A stretch of DNA of 64,000 nucleotides from Anaeromyxobacter diazotrophicus (GTDB lineage: Bacteria > Myxococcota > Myxococcia > Myxococcales > Anaeromyxobacteraceae): positions 1 to 64,000 of the forward strand of contig NZ_BJTG01000004.1 in the NCBI RefSeq assembly GCF_013340205.1, in the 5' to 3' direction. Below the pieces are notes generated by a model. That model worked only from the letters and a program-made list of their open reading frames with translations. It was not told where the DNA came from and searched no databases. The position numbers were made by a program, and so were the translations under genes. This document shows, piece after piece, positions 19,932 to 27,507 of this stretch; positions within the stretch are counted from its first letter, which is position 1, and every line of letters starts with the position of its first letter.

Positions 19932-21485
19932 CTACGGCGCCGCGACGCCGTACTTCTTGAGCTTCCCCTGCAGCGTGCTCGGCTTGAGCCCGAGCAGCGC
20001 CGCCGCACCCTGCGCGCCGTAGATGCGCCCCTCGCTGGCGGCCAGGGCGCGGGAGAGGAGGTCGCGCATCTCCTCGTCGAACCGGCGCGGCGGCCCCGCG
20101 GGCTGCTCCGCGCGGGGCGCGGCGTCGGCGGCGGCGGCGGGGGAGGGGAGCTCCGGCAGGCGCAGCTCCGGCCCCGGCGAGAGGATGAGCGCGCGCTGCA
20201 CGAAGTTCTCGAGCTCGCGCACGTTCCCTGGCCACGGGTAGCTGGCGAGCGCGCCCCAGGCCGCCTCGGGCACCAGCGGCGCCTTGCGGTGCATGAGGGC
20301 CGCCTCGCGGGTGAGGAAGTAGCTCGCCAGCGCCCGGATCTCCTCGCGCCGGTCGCGGAGCGGGGGCAGCTGGAGCGGGAAGACGGAGAGCCGGTAGTAG
20401 AGGTCCTGCCGGAAGGTGCCGCCGGCCACCATGGCCTCGAGGTCCCGGTTGGTGGCCGCCACCACCCGCACGTCCACCTTCAGGCTCTCGGTGCCGCCCA
20501 CGCGCTGGAGCTCGCGCTCCTGCAGCACGCGCAGGAGCCGTACCTGCACCGAGGGCGGCGCGTCGCCCACCTCGTCGAGGAAGATCGTCCCGCCCTCCGC
20601 CTGCTCGAACTTGCCCGGCCGGCGTCGTGCGGCGCCGGTGAAGGCGCCCTTCTCGTGCCCGAACAGCTCGCTCTCGATGAGGGTGTCGGGGAGCGCGCCC
20701 AGGTTCACCGTGACGAACGGAGCGTTGAACCGGGGCGAGAGGTCGTGGACCATCCGCGCCAGCCCCTCCTTGCCGGTCCCGGTCTCCCCCCGGACGAGGA
20801 CGGTGGTCTGCGAGGGCGCGACGAGCCGCACCCGCTCCAGCACCGCCTGCATGGCCGGGCTCTCCGCCACGTACCGCGCGTCGCGCTTGATCTGGCGGAG
20901 CTCGTCCTTGAGGAGCCGGTTCTCGCGGTCGAGCAGGCGGTTGAGGCGCTGCACCTCGTCCACCATGAGGCTGTTGTGGAGCGCGATCGCGACGAGGTGC
21001 GCCACCTGCCGCGCCACCTGGAAGCAGCAGTCGAGGAGCCCCTCCCGCGGCGGGTGGGCGATGTTGAGGACGCCCAGCGCCTGGTCCTCGAAGAGGAGGG
21101 GGAACGAGACGAGGGAGCCGTAGCCGAGCCCGGCGAGCCAGGTCTCCTCCCGGAAGCGCGGCCGATCGGGGTCGATGGGGTCCACCACCACCGGCTGCTT
21201 CGAGGCGAGCGCCTCGCCGGCGATCGACCCGGACAGCTCGAACCACTCGCCGAGCCGCGCCCCCGGGTGGAGCGGATCGGACACCAGCGCCACCTGGGCC
21301 CGGCCCGGGGCGTCCGGGAAGAGGCGGTGGATCGCGACGCGGGTCTGGCCGAACCGGTGGTTGAGCAGGCGCCCGGTGCGCTCGAGGACGGCCTGCAGGT
21401 CCACCGTCGAGAGGACCGCCTCGATGGCCTCCTCCACGATCTTCTCGTGGATGTCGTGCTGGGGAAGGACGGGCAAGACGGCCAT
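19932..21485 (-). CDS. NorR-like sigma54 activator (GAF-AAA+-HTH), probable NO sensor
   Basis: A 517-residue enhancer-binding protein. Residues about 30-175 form a GAF domain (FELSGSIAGEALASKQPVVV, SLVSFPLLFEDQALGVLNIA). A helical linker with heptads follows (about 176-200). The AAA+ domain has Walker A GETGTGKE (233-240) and the sigma54-contact loop GAFTGA (280-285). A C-terminal HTH (GAQGAAALLGLKPSTLQGKL) ends the protein. NorR has the same layout and senses NO through iron in its GAF domain; I cannot verify the iron ligands here. Context supports an NO role: divergent hemerythrin gene, nos operon and norB nearby, with matching 16-bp site arrays at both targets. Start ATG at 21483-21485 with AAGGAAG upstream. 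The segment VNLGALP replaces the common VNCAALP. Confidence 0.85.
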   Translation of the reverse strand: MAVLPVLPQHDIHEKIVEEAIEAVLSTVDLQAVLERTGRLLNHRFGQTRVAIHRLFPDAPGRAQVALVSDPLHPGARLGEWFELSGSIAGEALASKQPVVVDPIDPDRPRFREETWLAGLGYGSLVSFPLLFEDQALGVLNIAHPPREGLLDCCFQVARQVAHLVAIALHNSLMVDEVQRLNRLLDRENRLLKDELRQIKRDARYVAESPAMQAVLERVRLVAPSQTTVLVRGETGTGKEGLARMVHDLSPRFNAPFVTVNLGALPDTLIESELFGHEKGAFTGAARRRPGKFEQAEGGTIFLDEVGDAPPSVQVRLLRVLQERELQRVGGTESLKVDVRVVAATNRDLEAMVAGGTFRQDLYYRLSVFPLQLPPLRDRREEIRALASYFLTREAALMHRKAPLVPEAAWGALASYPWPGNVRELENFVQRALILSPGPELRLPELPSPAAAADAAPRAEQPAGPPRRFDEEMRDLLSRALAASEGRIYGAQGAAALLGLKPSTLQGKLKKYGVAAP

Positions 21486-21512
21486 GGCTTCCTTTCGACG
21501 CGTGCGCGCGGC

Positions 21513-21567
21513 TACCCAAATGCCGGTATTACCCATATCCCGGTGGACCTGCACCCGAATCGCGGTG
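21513..21567. promoter_or_regulatory. Array of three 16-bp activator sites upstream of the hemerythrin gene
   Basis: Three related sites: TACCCAAATGCCGGTA (21513-21528), TACCCATATCCCGGTG (21530-21545) and CACCCGAATCGCGGTG (21552-21567). Consensus is YACCCRWATSSCGGTR, with ACC at one end and GGT at the other. Start-to-start spacings are 17 and 22 bp. They lie between the divergent NorR-like gene and the sigma54 promoter at 21643, about 76 bp from it. The same site type in the same number and spacing occurs before norB (34181-34235). Proposed enhancer for the NorR-like protein and possibly for its own autoregulation. Confidence 0.75.
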
Positions 21568-21641
21568 GCGCCGCGCCCGCTTCGGGTGGGGCGCGTCGTG
21601 CAAGTGGCGGAATCACAGGCTGAAGTGGTGAGCGGGCCCCG

Positions 21642-21657
21642 TGGCACGCCCCTCGCT
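21642..21657 (+). promoter_or_regulatory. Sigma54 (-24/-12) promoter of the hemerythrin gene
   Basis: TGGCACGCCCCTCGCT carries a perfect TGGCACG -24 box. The -12 GC is exactly 10 bases after the GG (GG 21643-21644, GC 21655-21656); only the -12 TTGC is changed to TCGC. The start point would be near 21668, so the protein must start at the ATG at 21719 rather than further upstream. Confidence 0.75.
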
Positions 21658-21718
21658 CATGCAACTCGCTTTCCCCGAGCCGAGCCGACCGCGGGGTCGG
21701 CTCCGAAGGACGAGCGAG

Positions 21719-22330
21719 ATGGACGCCATCGAGACCCTGATGACCGAGCACCGGCTGATCGAGCGCGCCATCGGCGCGCTGGCCGGCTTCGCCGACGAGG
21801 TCCGCCGGAAGGACGGCGACGACAAGGAGGAGCTGGCGCGGTTCGTCACCTTCCTGCGCGAGTTCGCCGACACGCACCACCACGGCAAGGAGGAGGACAT
21901 CCTCTTCGCCGCGATGGTCGAGGCGGGGTTCCCCCGCCACGGCGGCCCGGTGGCCGTGATGCTCATGGAGCACGAGGCGGGGCGCGCCCACATCCGCGCG
22001 CTCGCGGAGCTCGCCGCCCAGCAGGCGCCCTGGAGCCCGGACGATCGCCAGCGCCTGGCCGACGCCGCCCACGGGTACGGCAACCTCCTGCGGGCCCACA
22101 TCCACAAGGAGGACGCCGTCCTCTACCCGATGGCGGAGCAGCGCCTGCCGCAGGAGAGCCTGGAGCGGGTCTCGGCCGAGTGCGCCGCGCACGACGCCGC
22201 CGGGGCCGACTCCGGCCGCCAGGACGAGCTGCACGCCCTCGCCCAGGCGCTCCTCGCCCGGCACGCTCCCCTCGACCGGGACGAGAGCTCGGCCAGGCCG
22301 CCGCCTCGCTCCCTCCAGGGCTGCTGCTGA
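21719..22330 (+). CDS. Hemerythrin-domain protein, probable NO/redox-stress protein
   Basis: A 203-residue cytoplasmic protein with a four-helix hemerythrin domain that should hold a di-iron centre. Candidate ligands are His11 (TEHRLIE), the HHHGKEED cluster at about 53-60, His85 (MLMEHEAGR) and the HIHKEDAVLYP segment at about 127-137. After about residue 160 the tail is variable and ends SLQGCC. Such proteins act in oxygen, NO or iron handling; Ric/YtfE-type members repair Fe-S centres after nitrosative stress. The sigma54 promoter and three-site array just upstream point to control by the NorR-like regulator. The ATG at 21719 has GAAGGA at a good distance; an upstream GTG lies inside the promoter and is rejected. 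Confidence 0.9.
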   Translation: MDAIETLMTEHRLIERAIGALAGFADEVRRKDGDDKEELARFVTFLREFADTHHHGKEEDILFAAMVEAGFPRHGGPVAVMLMEHEAGRAHIRALAELAAQQAPWSPDDRQRLADAAHGYGNLLRAHIHKEDAVLYPMAEQRLPQESLERVSAECAAHDAAGADSGRQDELHALAQALLARHAPLDRDESSARPPPRSLQGCC

Positions 22331-22370
22331 GGCCCCCCAGATGACCTCTCCTCTGAGTGGAGTTCACACC

Positions 22371-22397
22371 CGCGCAGGCGCTTGTCGCCCCTGCGCG
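22371..22397. promoter_or_regulatory. Inverted repeat in the leader of the nos operon
   Basis: CGCGCAGG (22371-22378) and CCTGCGCG (22390-22397) are separated by 11 bases, 21 bp before the first gene of the nos operon and 40 bp after the hemerythrin stop. It may be an operator or a hairpin limiting read-through. I see no FNR/CRP-like dyad and no copy of the 16-bp site here. Confidence 0.35.
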
Positions 22398-22418
22398 CGA
22401 GGGCTGTAGTCCCGGGCC

Positions 22419-24368
22419 ATGCCGATCAAGGCGCGCCTCCCGGAGCTCGGCGACTGGAAGGCCCAGGTGAAGTGCCAGATCGGCTGTCCGGTGACCACGG
22501 ACGCCGGCCGGTACGTGCAGCTCATCGCCGAGGGCCGGGACGAGGAGGCTTACCTCGTCGCGCGCGCGCCGAATCCGTTCGCGTCCGTGTGCGGCCGCGT
22601 CTGCGCCGCCCCCTGCGAGGACGCCTGCCGGCGCGGCTCCGTCGACGCGCCCATCGCGATCCGCGCGCTGAAGCGGACCGTCACCGAGAAGTTCGGCGTC
22701 GAGTCGATGCGGCCCGACACCCAGGACCGGCTGCTCGACGCCGGCTTCGGCGAGGGCAACCGGTACGTGGACCACCTCCCGGTGACGCCGTTCGGGCGCG
22801 CCCACGCCGCCGGTCGCAAGGTGGCGGTGGTGGGCGCCGGGCCGGCGGGCCTCTCGGCGGCCCACGACCTGGCCCTCCTCGGCTACGCCGTGACCGTCCT
22901 CGAGGCCTCCGAGGAGCCGGGCGGCATGATGCGCTTCGGCATCCCCGAGTACCGGCTCCCGCGCAGCCTCATCGCGGCGGAGATCGACAAGATCCGCGGG
23001 CTGGGCGTCACGCTGGAGCTCTCCTCGCCCCTGACCGCCGAGCGCGGGCTGGCGGCGCTCCGCGCCGAGGGGTTCGAGGCCGTCTTCCTCACCGTCGGCG
23101 TGCAGCGCGGCCGCGACCTGCAGATCCCCGGCGTCGAGCTCGACGGCGTGGTCAAGGCCGTCGACTACCTCCTCAACGCGAACCGCGGCTACCGGATGGA
23201 CCTCGGGCGGCGCGTGGTGATCATCGGCGGCGGGTTCGTCGCCTTCGACGCGGCCCGCACCGCGCTGCGGGTCGGCCGCGAGGACGAGCCTGCGCTCTCG
23301 CAGGCGGTGGGCGTGGGCGGCGAGCGCATGAAGGAGGCGTTCGACTCGGCGCGCGAGGCGCTCCGGGGCGGCGCGGCGGAGGTGACCATCGCCTCGCTGG
23401 AGTCGTTCGAGGAGATGCCGGTCCTCCGCACCACGCAGGGGCACGAGGAGTTCGAGGAGGCCCGGCGCGAGGGCGTGCGCTTCCAGCCCCGCCGCGGCCC
23501 CCGGCGCCTCCTGGGCGACGGGCGGCTGCGCGCGGTCGAGCTGCGGCGGGTCACCTCGGTCTTCGACGCCGCCGGCCGGTTCGCGCCGCAGTACGACGAC
23601 GCCGATCTCCTGACGGTGGAGGCGGACGCCTGCGTGCTCGCCATCGGCCAGCGCGCGGATCTGTCCTTCCTCCAGCCCGGGGACGGGGTCGCGCTGACGC
23701 CGGGGGGCACCATCCAGGTGGACCGGGAGACGCTCGCCACCACCGCGCCCGGCGTCTACGCCGGCGGCGACGTGGCGTTCGGGCCGCGCAACCTCATCGA
23801 GGCGGTCGCGAACGGCAAGCGGGCGGCGCGCTCCATCCACCGCTACCTGGCGCGCGACGCGGCGCGGCTGGAGGCGGTCGTCGACGTCGAGAAGATCCCG
23901 ACCCGCAGCTACCGGATGATCGCCGGGTTCGAGCTCCTCGATCGCGTGCCGCCGGACACCTTGCCGCTCGGGCGCCGCACCGGCATCGCGGAGGTGGAGA
24001 CGGGGTACGGCGAGGTGGAGGCGCGCCGGCAGGCCGCCCGCTGCCTCGTCTGCCACGTCCAGACCATCTACGACCCGGAGAAGTGCGTCCTCTGCAACCG
24101 GTGCGTCGACGTCTGCCCCGAGTACTGCCTGGCGCTGGTGCCGCTCGAGGAGCTCGACCTGCCCGAGGCCGAGCGGGCCGCCCTCGTCGCCGCCGCGGGG
24201 GCGAACGGGCTGCCGCTGTCGGCGATGGTGAAGGACGACACCGCCTGCATCCGTTGCGGCCTGTGCGCCATCCGCTGCCCGACCGACGCGATGACGATGG
24301 AGCGCTTCACGATCAGCGAGCGGTGGGCCCCGGCGCAGCCGGCCGCCCCCGGCGAGGAGAAGCGATGA
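22419..24368 (+). CDS. GltD-like FAD/NAD(P) oxidoreductase with iron-sulfur domains, head of the nos operon
   Basis: A 649-residue cytoplasmic flavoprotein. The N-terminal cysteine region is of GltD type (CQIGCPV, then CGRVCAAPCEDACRRG, about 22-80). An FAD loop (VVGAGPAGLSAAHDLA) lies near 135-150 and a second dinucleotide loop (VVIIGGGFVAFDAARTA) near 267-283. Two 4Fe-4S cluster motifs sit near the end (CVLCNRCVDVCP and CIRCGLCAIRCP). It could take electrons from NAD(P)H and pass them to the quinone pool or to the Rieske/cytochrome b proteins encoded next. The stop overlaps the Rieske start (ATGA). Its exact partner and direction of electron flow are inferred. Confidence 0.88.
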   Translation: MPIKARLPELGDWKAQVKCQIGCPVTTDAGRYVQLIAEGRDEEAYLVARAPNPFASVCGRVCAAPCEDACRRGSVDAPIAIRALKRTVTEKFGVESMRPDTQDRLLDAGFGEGNRYVDHLPVTPFGRAHAAGRKVAVVGAGPAGLSAAHDLALLGYAVTVLEASEEPGGMMRFGIPEYRLPRSLIAAEIDKIRGLGVTLELSSPLTAERGLAALRAEGFEAVFLTVGVQRGRDLQIPGVELDGVVKAVDYLLNANRGYRMDLGRRVVIIGGGFVAFDAARTALRVGREDEPALSQAVGVGGERMKEAFDSAREALRGGAAEVTIASLESFEEMPVLRTTQGHEEFEEARREGVRFQPRRGPRRLLGDGRLRAVELRRVTSVFDAAGRFAPQYDDADLLTVEADACVLAIGQRADLSFLQPGDGVALTPGGTIQVDRETLATTAPGVYAGGDVAFGPRNLIEAVANGKRAARSIHRYLARDAARLEAVVDVEKIPTRSYRMIAGFELLDRVPPDTLPLGRRTGIAEVETGYGEVEARRQAARCLVCHVQTIYDPEKCVLCNRCVDVCPEYCLALVPLEELDLPEAERAALVAAAGANGLPLSAMVKDDTACIRCGLCAIRCPTDAMTMERFTISERWAPAQPAAPGEEKR

Positions 24369-24871
24369 GCGACGGCTCGGATCGCAGGGAGTTCCTCAAG
24401 CGGCTCGGGATCGGGGCCGGCCTGGCCGCCGTCGCGTGCCAGGGCGCCGCCTCGCTGCGCTCGCTCGTGCCGAACGTCTCGTACGACGCGCCCACCACCG
24501 TCAAGCTGGGCCCCCCGGCCGAGTTCCCCGACGGGATGAAGTTCCTCCCCGAGCAGCGCCTGTTCGTGTTCCGGGAGAACCGGATCTTCCACGCCATCTC
24601 GGCGGTGTGCACGCACCTCGGCTGCACCGTCCGCGCCGAGGCGCTGGCGCACTACGAGGTGCGGAAGATCGGGGGGTCGGAGGTGAAGCTCACCCACCGC
24701 TTCCTCTGCCCGTGCCACGGCTCGCGCTACGAGGGCGACGGCACGAACGTGGCCGGCCCCGCGCCGAAGCCGCTCGCCTGGTACGAGCTGTCGATCGCGC
24801 CGGACGACGGGCAGCTGGTGGTGGACCTCGCGAAGCCGGTGGATCACGCGTTCCGGCTCACGATCGCGTAG
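24365..24871 (+). CDS. Rieske iron-sulfur protein of the nos operon
   Basis: A 168-residue exported 2Fe-2S protein. The twin-arginine signal DRREFLKRLGIGAGLAAVA is at residues 6-24. Rieske box I is CTHLGC (Cys82, His84, Cys87) and box II is CPCHGS (Cys115, Cys117, His118). It ends soon after the usual Rieske C-terminal strands. With the following cytochrome b and pentaheme c it forms a bc-like quinol oxidising module that can feed NosZ in the periplasm. Confidence 0.95.
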   Translation: MSDGSDRREFLKRLGIGAGLAAVACQGAASLRSLVPNVSYDAPTTVKLGPPAEFPDGMKFLPEQRLFVFRENRIFHAISAVCTHLGCTVRAEALAHYEVRKIGGSEVKLTHRFLCPCHGSRYEGDGTNVAGPAPKPLAWYELSIAPDDGQLVVDLAKPVDHAFRLTIA

Positions 24872-24880
24872 GAGCGCGCC

Positions 24881-26236
24881 ATGGCCATCTCCCCCGATCA
24901 ACCCGAGCGGCAGCCCACCAGCGCTCCCGGCGTCCACCCGCGCCCGGGGTGGAGCGTCGCGCCGGCCTCGGATCGCGAGGCGGGCGACGCGGTGGTGGCG
25001 AACTTCCTGCTGCACTGGTTCCCGGCGCGGGCGCTGAAGGACTCGCTCGCCTGGCGCTACTCGCTGTGGCTCGGGACCATCAGCACCGCGCTGCTCGCGC
25101 TGCTCGTCGCGTCGGGGATGCCGCTCCTCTTCCTCCACGTGCCGTCGGTGGAGCGCGCCTACGGCTCGGTGAAGGACATCGAGAACGTCGTCACCTTCGG
25201 CGCGTGGCTGAGGTCGGTCCACCGGCTCTCCGCCCACCTCATGGTGGCGCTCGTCTTCCTGCACCTCGCCCGGGTGTTCCTCACCGGGGCCTACAAGAAC
25301 GGGGTGGGCCGCGGGCAGCACCGCGAGTGGAACTGGGTCATCGGCGTCGCGATGTTCCTCGTGACGCTCTTCCTCAGCTTCACCGGCTACCTGCTGCCCT
25401 GGGACCAGCTCGCCTACTGGGCCGTCACCGTGGGCACCAACATCGCCTCGGCGGTCCCGCTGGTGGGCGACCAGGTGCGGGAGCTCATGCTGGGCGGCCG
25501 GACCATCGACCAGCCGACGCTGACCCGGTTCGAGATGCTGCACGTCATCGTGCTGCCCGCCGTGCTCGGCGTCCTCTTCGCGTATCACATGTGGCGCATC
25601 CGGAAGGACGGCGGGCTCGCCACCGCCGATCGCGCCGCGCTCCTCCCGGCGCGCGCGCCGGTGCCCGAGGCGGCCGGCCGGACGAAGACGTACACGCTGC
25701 TCGGGATCGCGCGCGGGCAGGGGCCGCTCATCCGGAGCGCGTCGCTGGAGCGCCCGGAGACGACGGTGAACGCGGTGCCGGACCTCACCCGGCGCATCGG
25801 CATCGTGATGCTGGGGACGGTGGCGCTCATCTCCATCCTGGCGGTGTTCGTCCACTCGCCGCTCGAGGAGCCGGCGAACCCGCTCGTCACGCCCAACCCG
25901 GCCAAGGCGCCCTGGTACTTCCTCTGGCTGCAGGAGATCGTGACCGACACCACGATCCGGATCGGCTCGTTCACGGTCAACGGCGCCTTCGTCGGCGGCG
26001 TGCTCCTGCCCGGGTTGCTCGTCGCGCTGATGGTCGTCTGGCCGTGGCTCGACCGGAGCACGGCGGCGGCCGCCGGTCGCTGGTTCCCGCGCAGCCGGCG
26101 CACGCAGAACGTCGTCTTCCTGGTGCTCGTCGCGGTCGTGATCCTCCTCACTCTCATCGGCACCTTCGTCCGCGGGCCCTTCTGGCGCATGTACTGGCCG
26201 TGGCAGGGCTGGCCCGAGATGCCGACCCGGTTCTGA
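24881..26236 (+). CDS. Cytochrome b of the nos-operon bc-like complex
   Basis: A 451-residue membrane protein. The b-type heme histidines are in VHRLSAHLMVALVFLHLARV and EMLHVIVLPAVLGVLFAYHM. The quinol-site motif appears as NPAKAPWYFLWLQE (APWY in place of PEWY) in the C-terminal half. About eight hydrophobic segments are visible. Thus the b6 and subunit-IV parts are joined in one chain. It lies 9 bp after the Rieske gene and is followed after 2 bp by the pentaheme cytochrome c gene. Confidence 0.93.
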   Translation: MAISPDQPERQPTSAPGVHPRPGWSVAPASDREAGDAVVANFLLHWFPARALKDSLAWRYSLWLGTISTALLALLVASGMPLLFLHVPSVERAYGSVKDIENVVTFGAWLRSVHRLSAHLMVALVFLHLARVFLTGAYKNGVGRGQHREWNWVIGVAMFLVTLFLSFTGYLLPWDQLAYWAVTVGTNIASAVPLVGDQVRELMLGGRTIDQPTLTRFEMLHVIVLPAVLGVLFAYHMWRIRKDGGLATADRAALLPARAPVPEAAGRTKTYTLLGIARGQGPLIRSASLERPETTVNAVPDLTRRIGIVMLGTVALISILAVFVHSPLEEPANPLVTPNPAKAPWYFLWLQEIVTDTTIRIGSFTVNGAFVGGVLLPGLLVALMVVWPWLDRSTAAAAGRWFPRSRRTQNVVFLVLVAVVILLTLIGTFVRGPFWRMYWPWQGWPEMPTRF

Positions 26237-26238
26237 CC

Positions 26239-27507
26239 ATGGAACGGCGCACGCTCTTCCCGCAGGCCCCGCGCGACCGGCTCATCCTGGGGATCGTCGG
26301 CGTCCTCCTCGTCGTCTCGACGGTGCTGTTCATCTGGAGCGACCGGGCGAAGGACTGGCGCTGGTACCAGGCCGAGTTCCGCCGGCGCGTCACCGAGAAG
26401 TACGGCGCGGAGAAGGCCGCCACGGTGCCGTCCGGCCTGAAGCAGCTCTGGATCGCCGACCTGCGCCGGGCCGATCGCTGCATCACCTGCCACCAGGCGG
26501 TGGCGTGGAAGGGGTTCGAGACGGCCGAGGAGCCGTTCCGCACCCACCCGCCGGAGCTCCTGCGGTCCCACCCGGTCGAGCGCTTCGGCTGCACCGCCTG
26601 CCACGGCGGCGAGGGCTACGCCATCGACGCCGAGGACGCGCACGGGCCGACGCCGCACTGGGAGGAGCCGGTCCTCGGCACCACGCTGGGCGAGGCCTAC
26701 TCGATCCAGGGCGACCAGGGCGCGCTCATCCAGATGAACTGCAACGTCTGCCACCGCTACGACCGCGAGACGAAGGGCGCCTCGGCCATCAACCTCGCGA
26801 AGCAGCTGGTGCGCGAGAAGGGGTGCCGGGCCTGCCACGTCGTGAACGGGCGCGGCGGGCAGATCGGGCCCGACCTCACCTACGTCGGCGACAAGGCGCC
26901 CGAGCAGTACGACTACTCGCGGCTCCTCGGCCAGAAGACCGCCTTCGCCTGGCACGTCGCGCACGTGAAGGAGCCGAAGGCGCTCGTGCCCGACACCGTC
27001 ATGCCGACCTTCGGCTTCTCCACCCAGGAGGCGCAGGCGCTGGCGATGCTGGTCATGTCGTGGCGCCGCGCCACGGTGCCGGCCGCCTACGTCTCGGGCG
27101 CGCCCCGGGGCGAGCCGCAGACGCCCCGGGAGGTCGCCGAGGAGGAGCGCATGAAGACCGGTCCCGGCGCCTGGTTCGTCAAGACCGGCTGCTACATCTG
27201 CCACAACATCTCCTCGCTCGGAGTGAAGAGCCCGGCGCAGATCGGCCCCGACCTCTCGGTGGCGGTCGAGGACGTCCAGAAGCGCTTCGGGCGCACGCTG
27301 GACGACTTCCTGCGCGAGCCGACCGGGACCATGTCGGTGGTGCTGTCCCGCCAGATCGTCCTCACCCCCGAGGAGAAGGCCGTCGCGGTGCAGAAGCTCC
27401 GCGAGGCGTTCGCCGAGTTCCAGAAGCAGAAGGCGGAGGGCGAGGGGGCCGGGGCGAAGCTGCGCAAGCCCGGCAACGAGCCTTCCAACGAAAGGAAGAC
27501 GCCATGA
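26239..27507 (+). CDS. Membrane-anchored pentaheme cytochrome c of the nos operon
   Basis: A 422-residue protein with one N-terminal membrane helix (LILGIVGVLLVVSTVLFIW, about 14-32) and five CXXCH heme sites: CITCH, CTACH, CNVCH, CRACH and CYICH. The last part (KTGCYICHNISSLGVKSPAQ) resembles a class I mono-heme domain. It probably links the Rieske/cytochrome b proteins to the copper site of NosZ. Its stop overlaps the nosZ start (ATGA). Confidence 0.93.
   Translation: MERRTLFPQAPRDRLILGIVGVLLVVSTVLFIWSDRAKDWRWYQAEFRRRVTEKYGAEKAATVPSGLKQLWIADLRRADRCITCHQAVAWKGFETAEEPFRTHPPELLRSHPVERFGCTACHGGEGYAIDAEDAHGPTPHWEEPVLGTTLGEAYSIQGDQGALIQMNCNVCHRYDRETKGASAINLAKQLVREKGCRACHVVNGRGGQIGPDLTYVGDKAPEQYDYSRLLGQKTAFAWHVAHVKEPKALVPDTVMPTFGFSTQEAQALAMLVMSWRRATVPAAYVSGAPRGEPQTPREVAEEERMKTGPGAWFVKTGCYICHNISSLGVKSPAQIGPDLSVAVEDVQKRFGRTLDDFLREPTGTMSVVLSRQIVLTPEEKAVAVQKLREAFAEFQKQKAEGEGAGAKLRKPGNEPSNERKTP

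Noticed and set aside
17635-21519. 1294-codon minus-strand open frame spanning metX-hom and the NorR-like gene
   Set aside because: It reads the NorR-like gene out of frame and metX-hom antisense; no domain is visible.
21641-21718. Extended N-terminus of the hemerythrin protein from the GTG at 21641
   Set aside because: The segment contains the sigma54 promoter and has no family similarity; the ATG at 21719 has a better ribosome site.
22331-22418. FNR/CRP-type or sigma54 promoter for the nos operon
   Set aside because: No TTGAT-N4-ATCAA dyad and no GG-N10-GC with a reasonable -12 box were found by eye.
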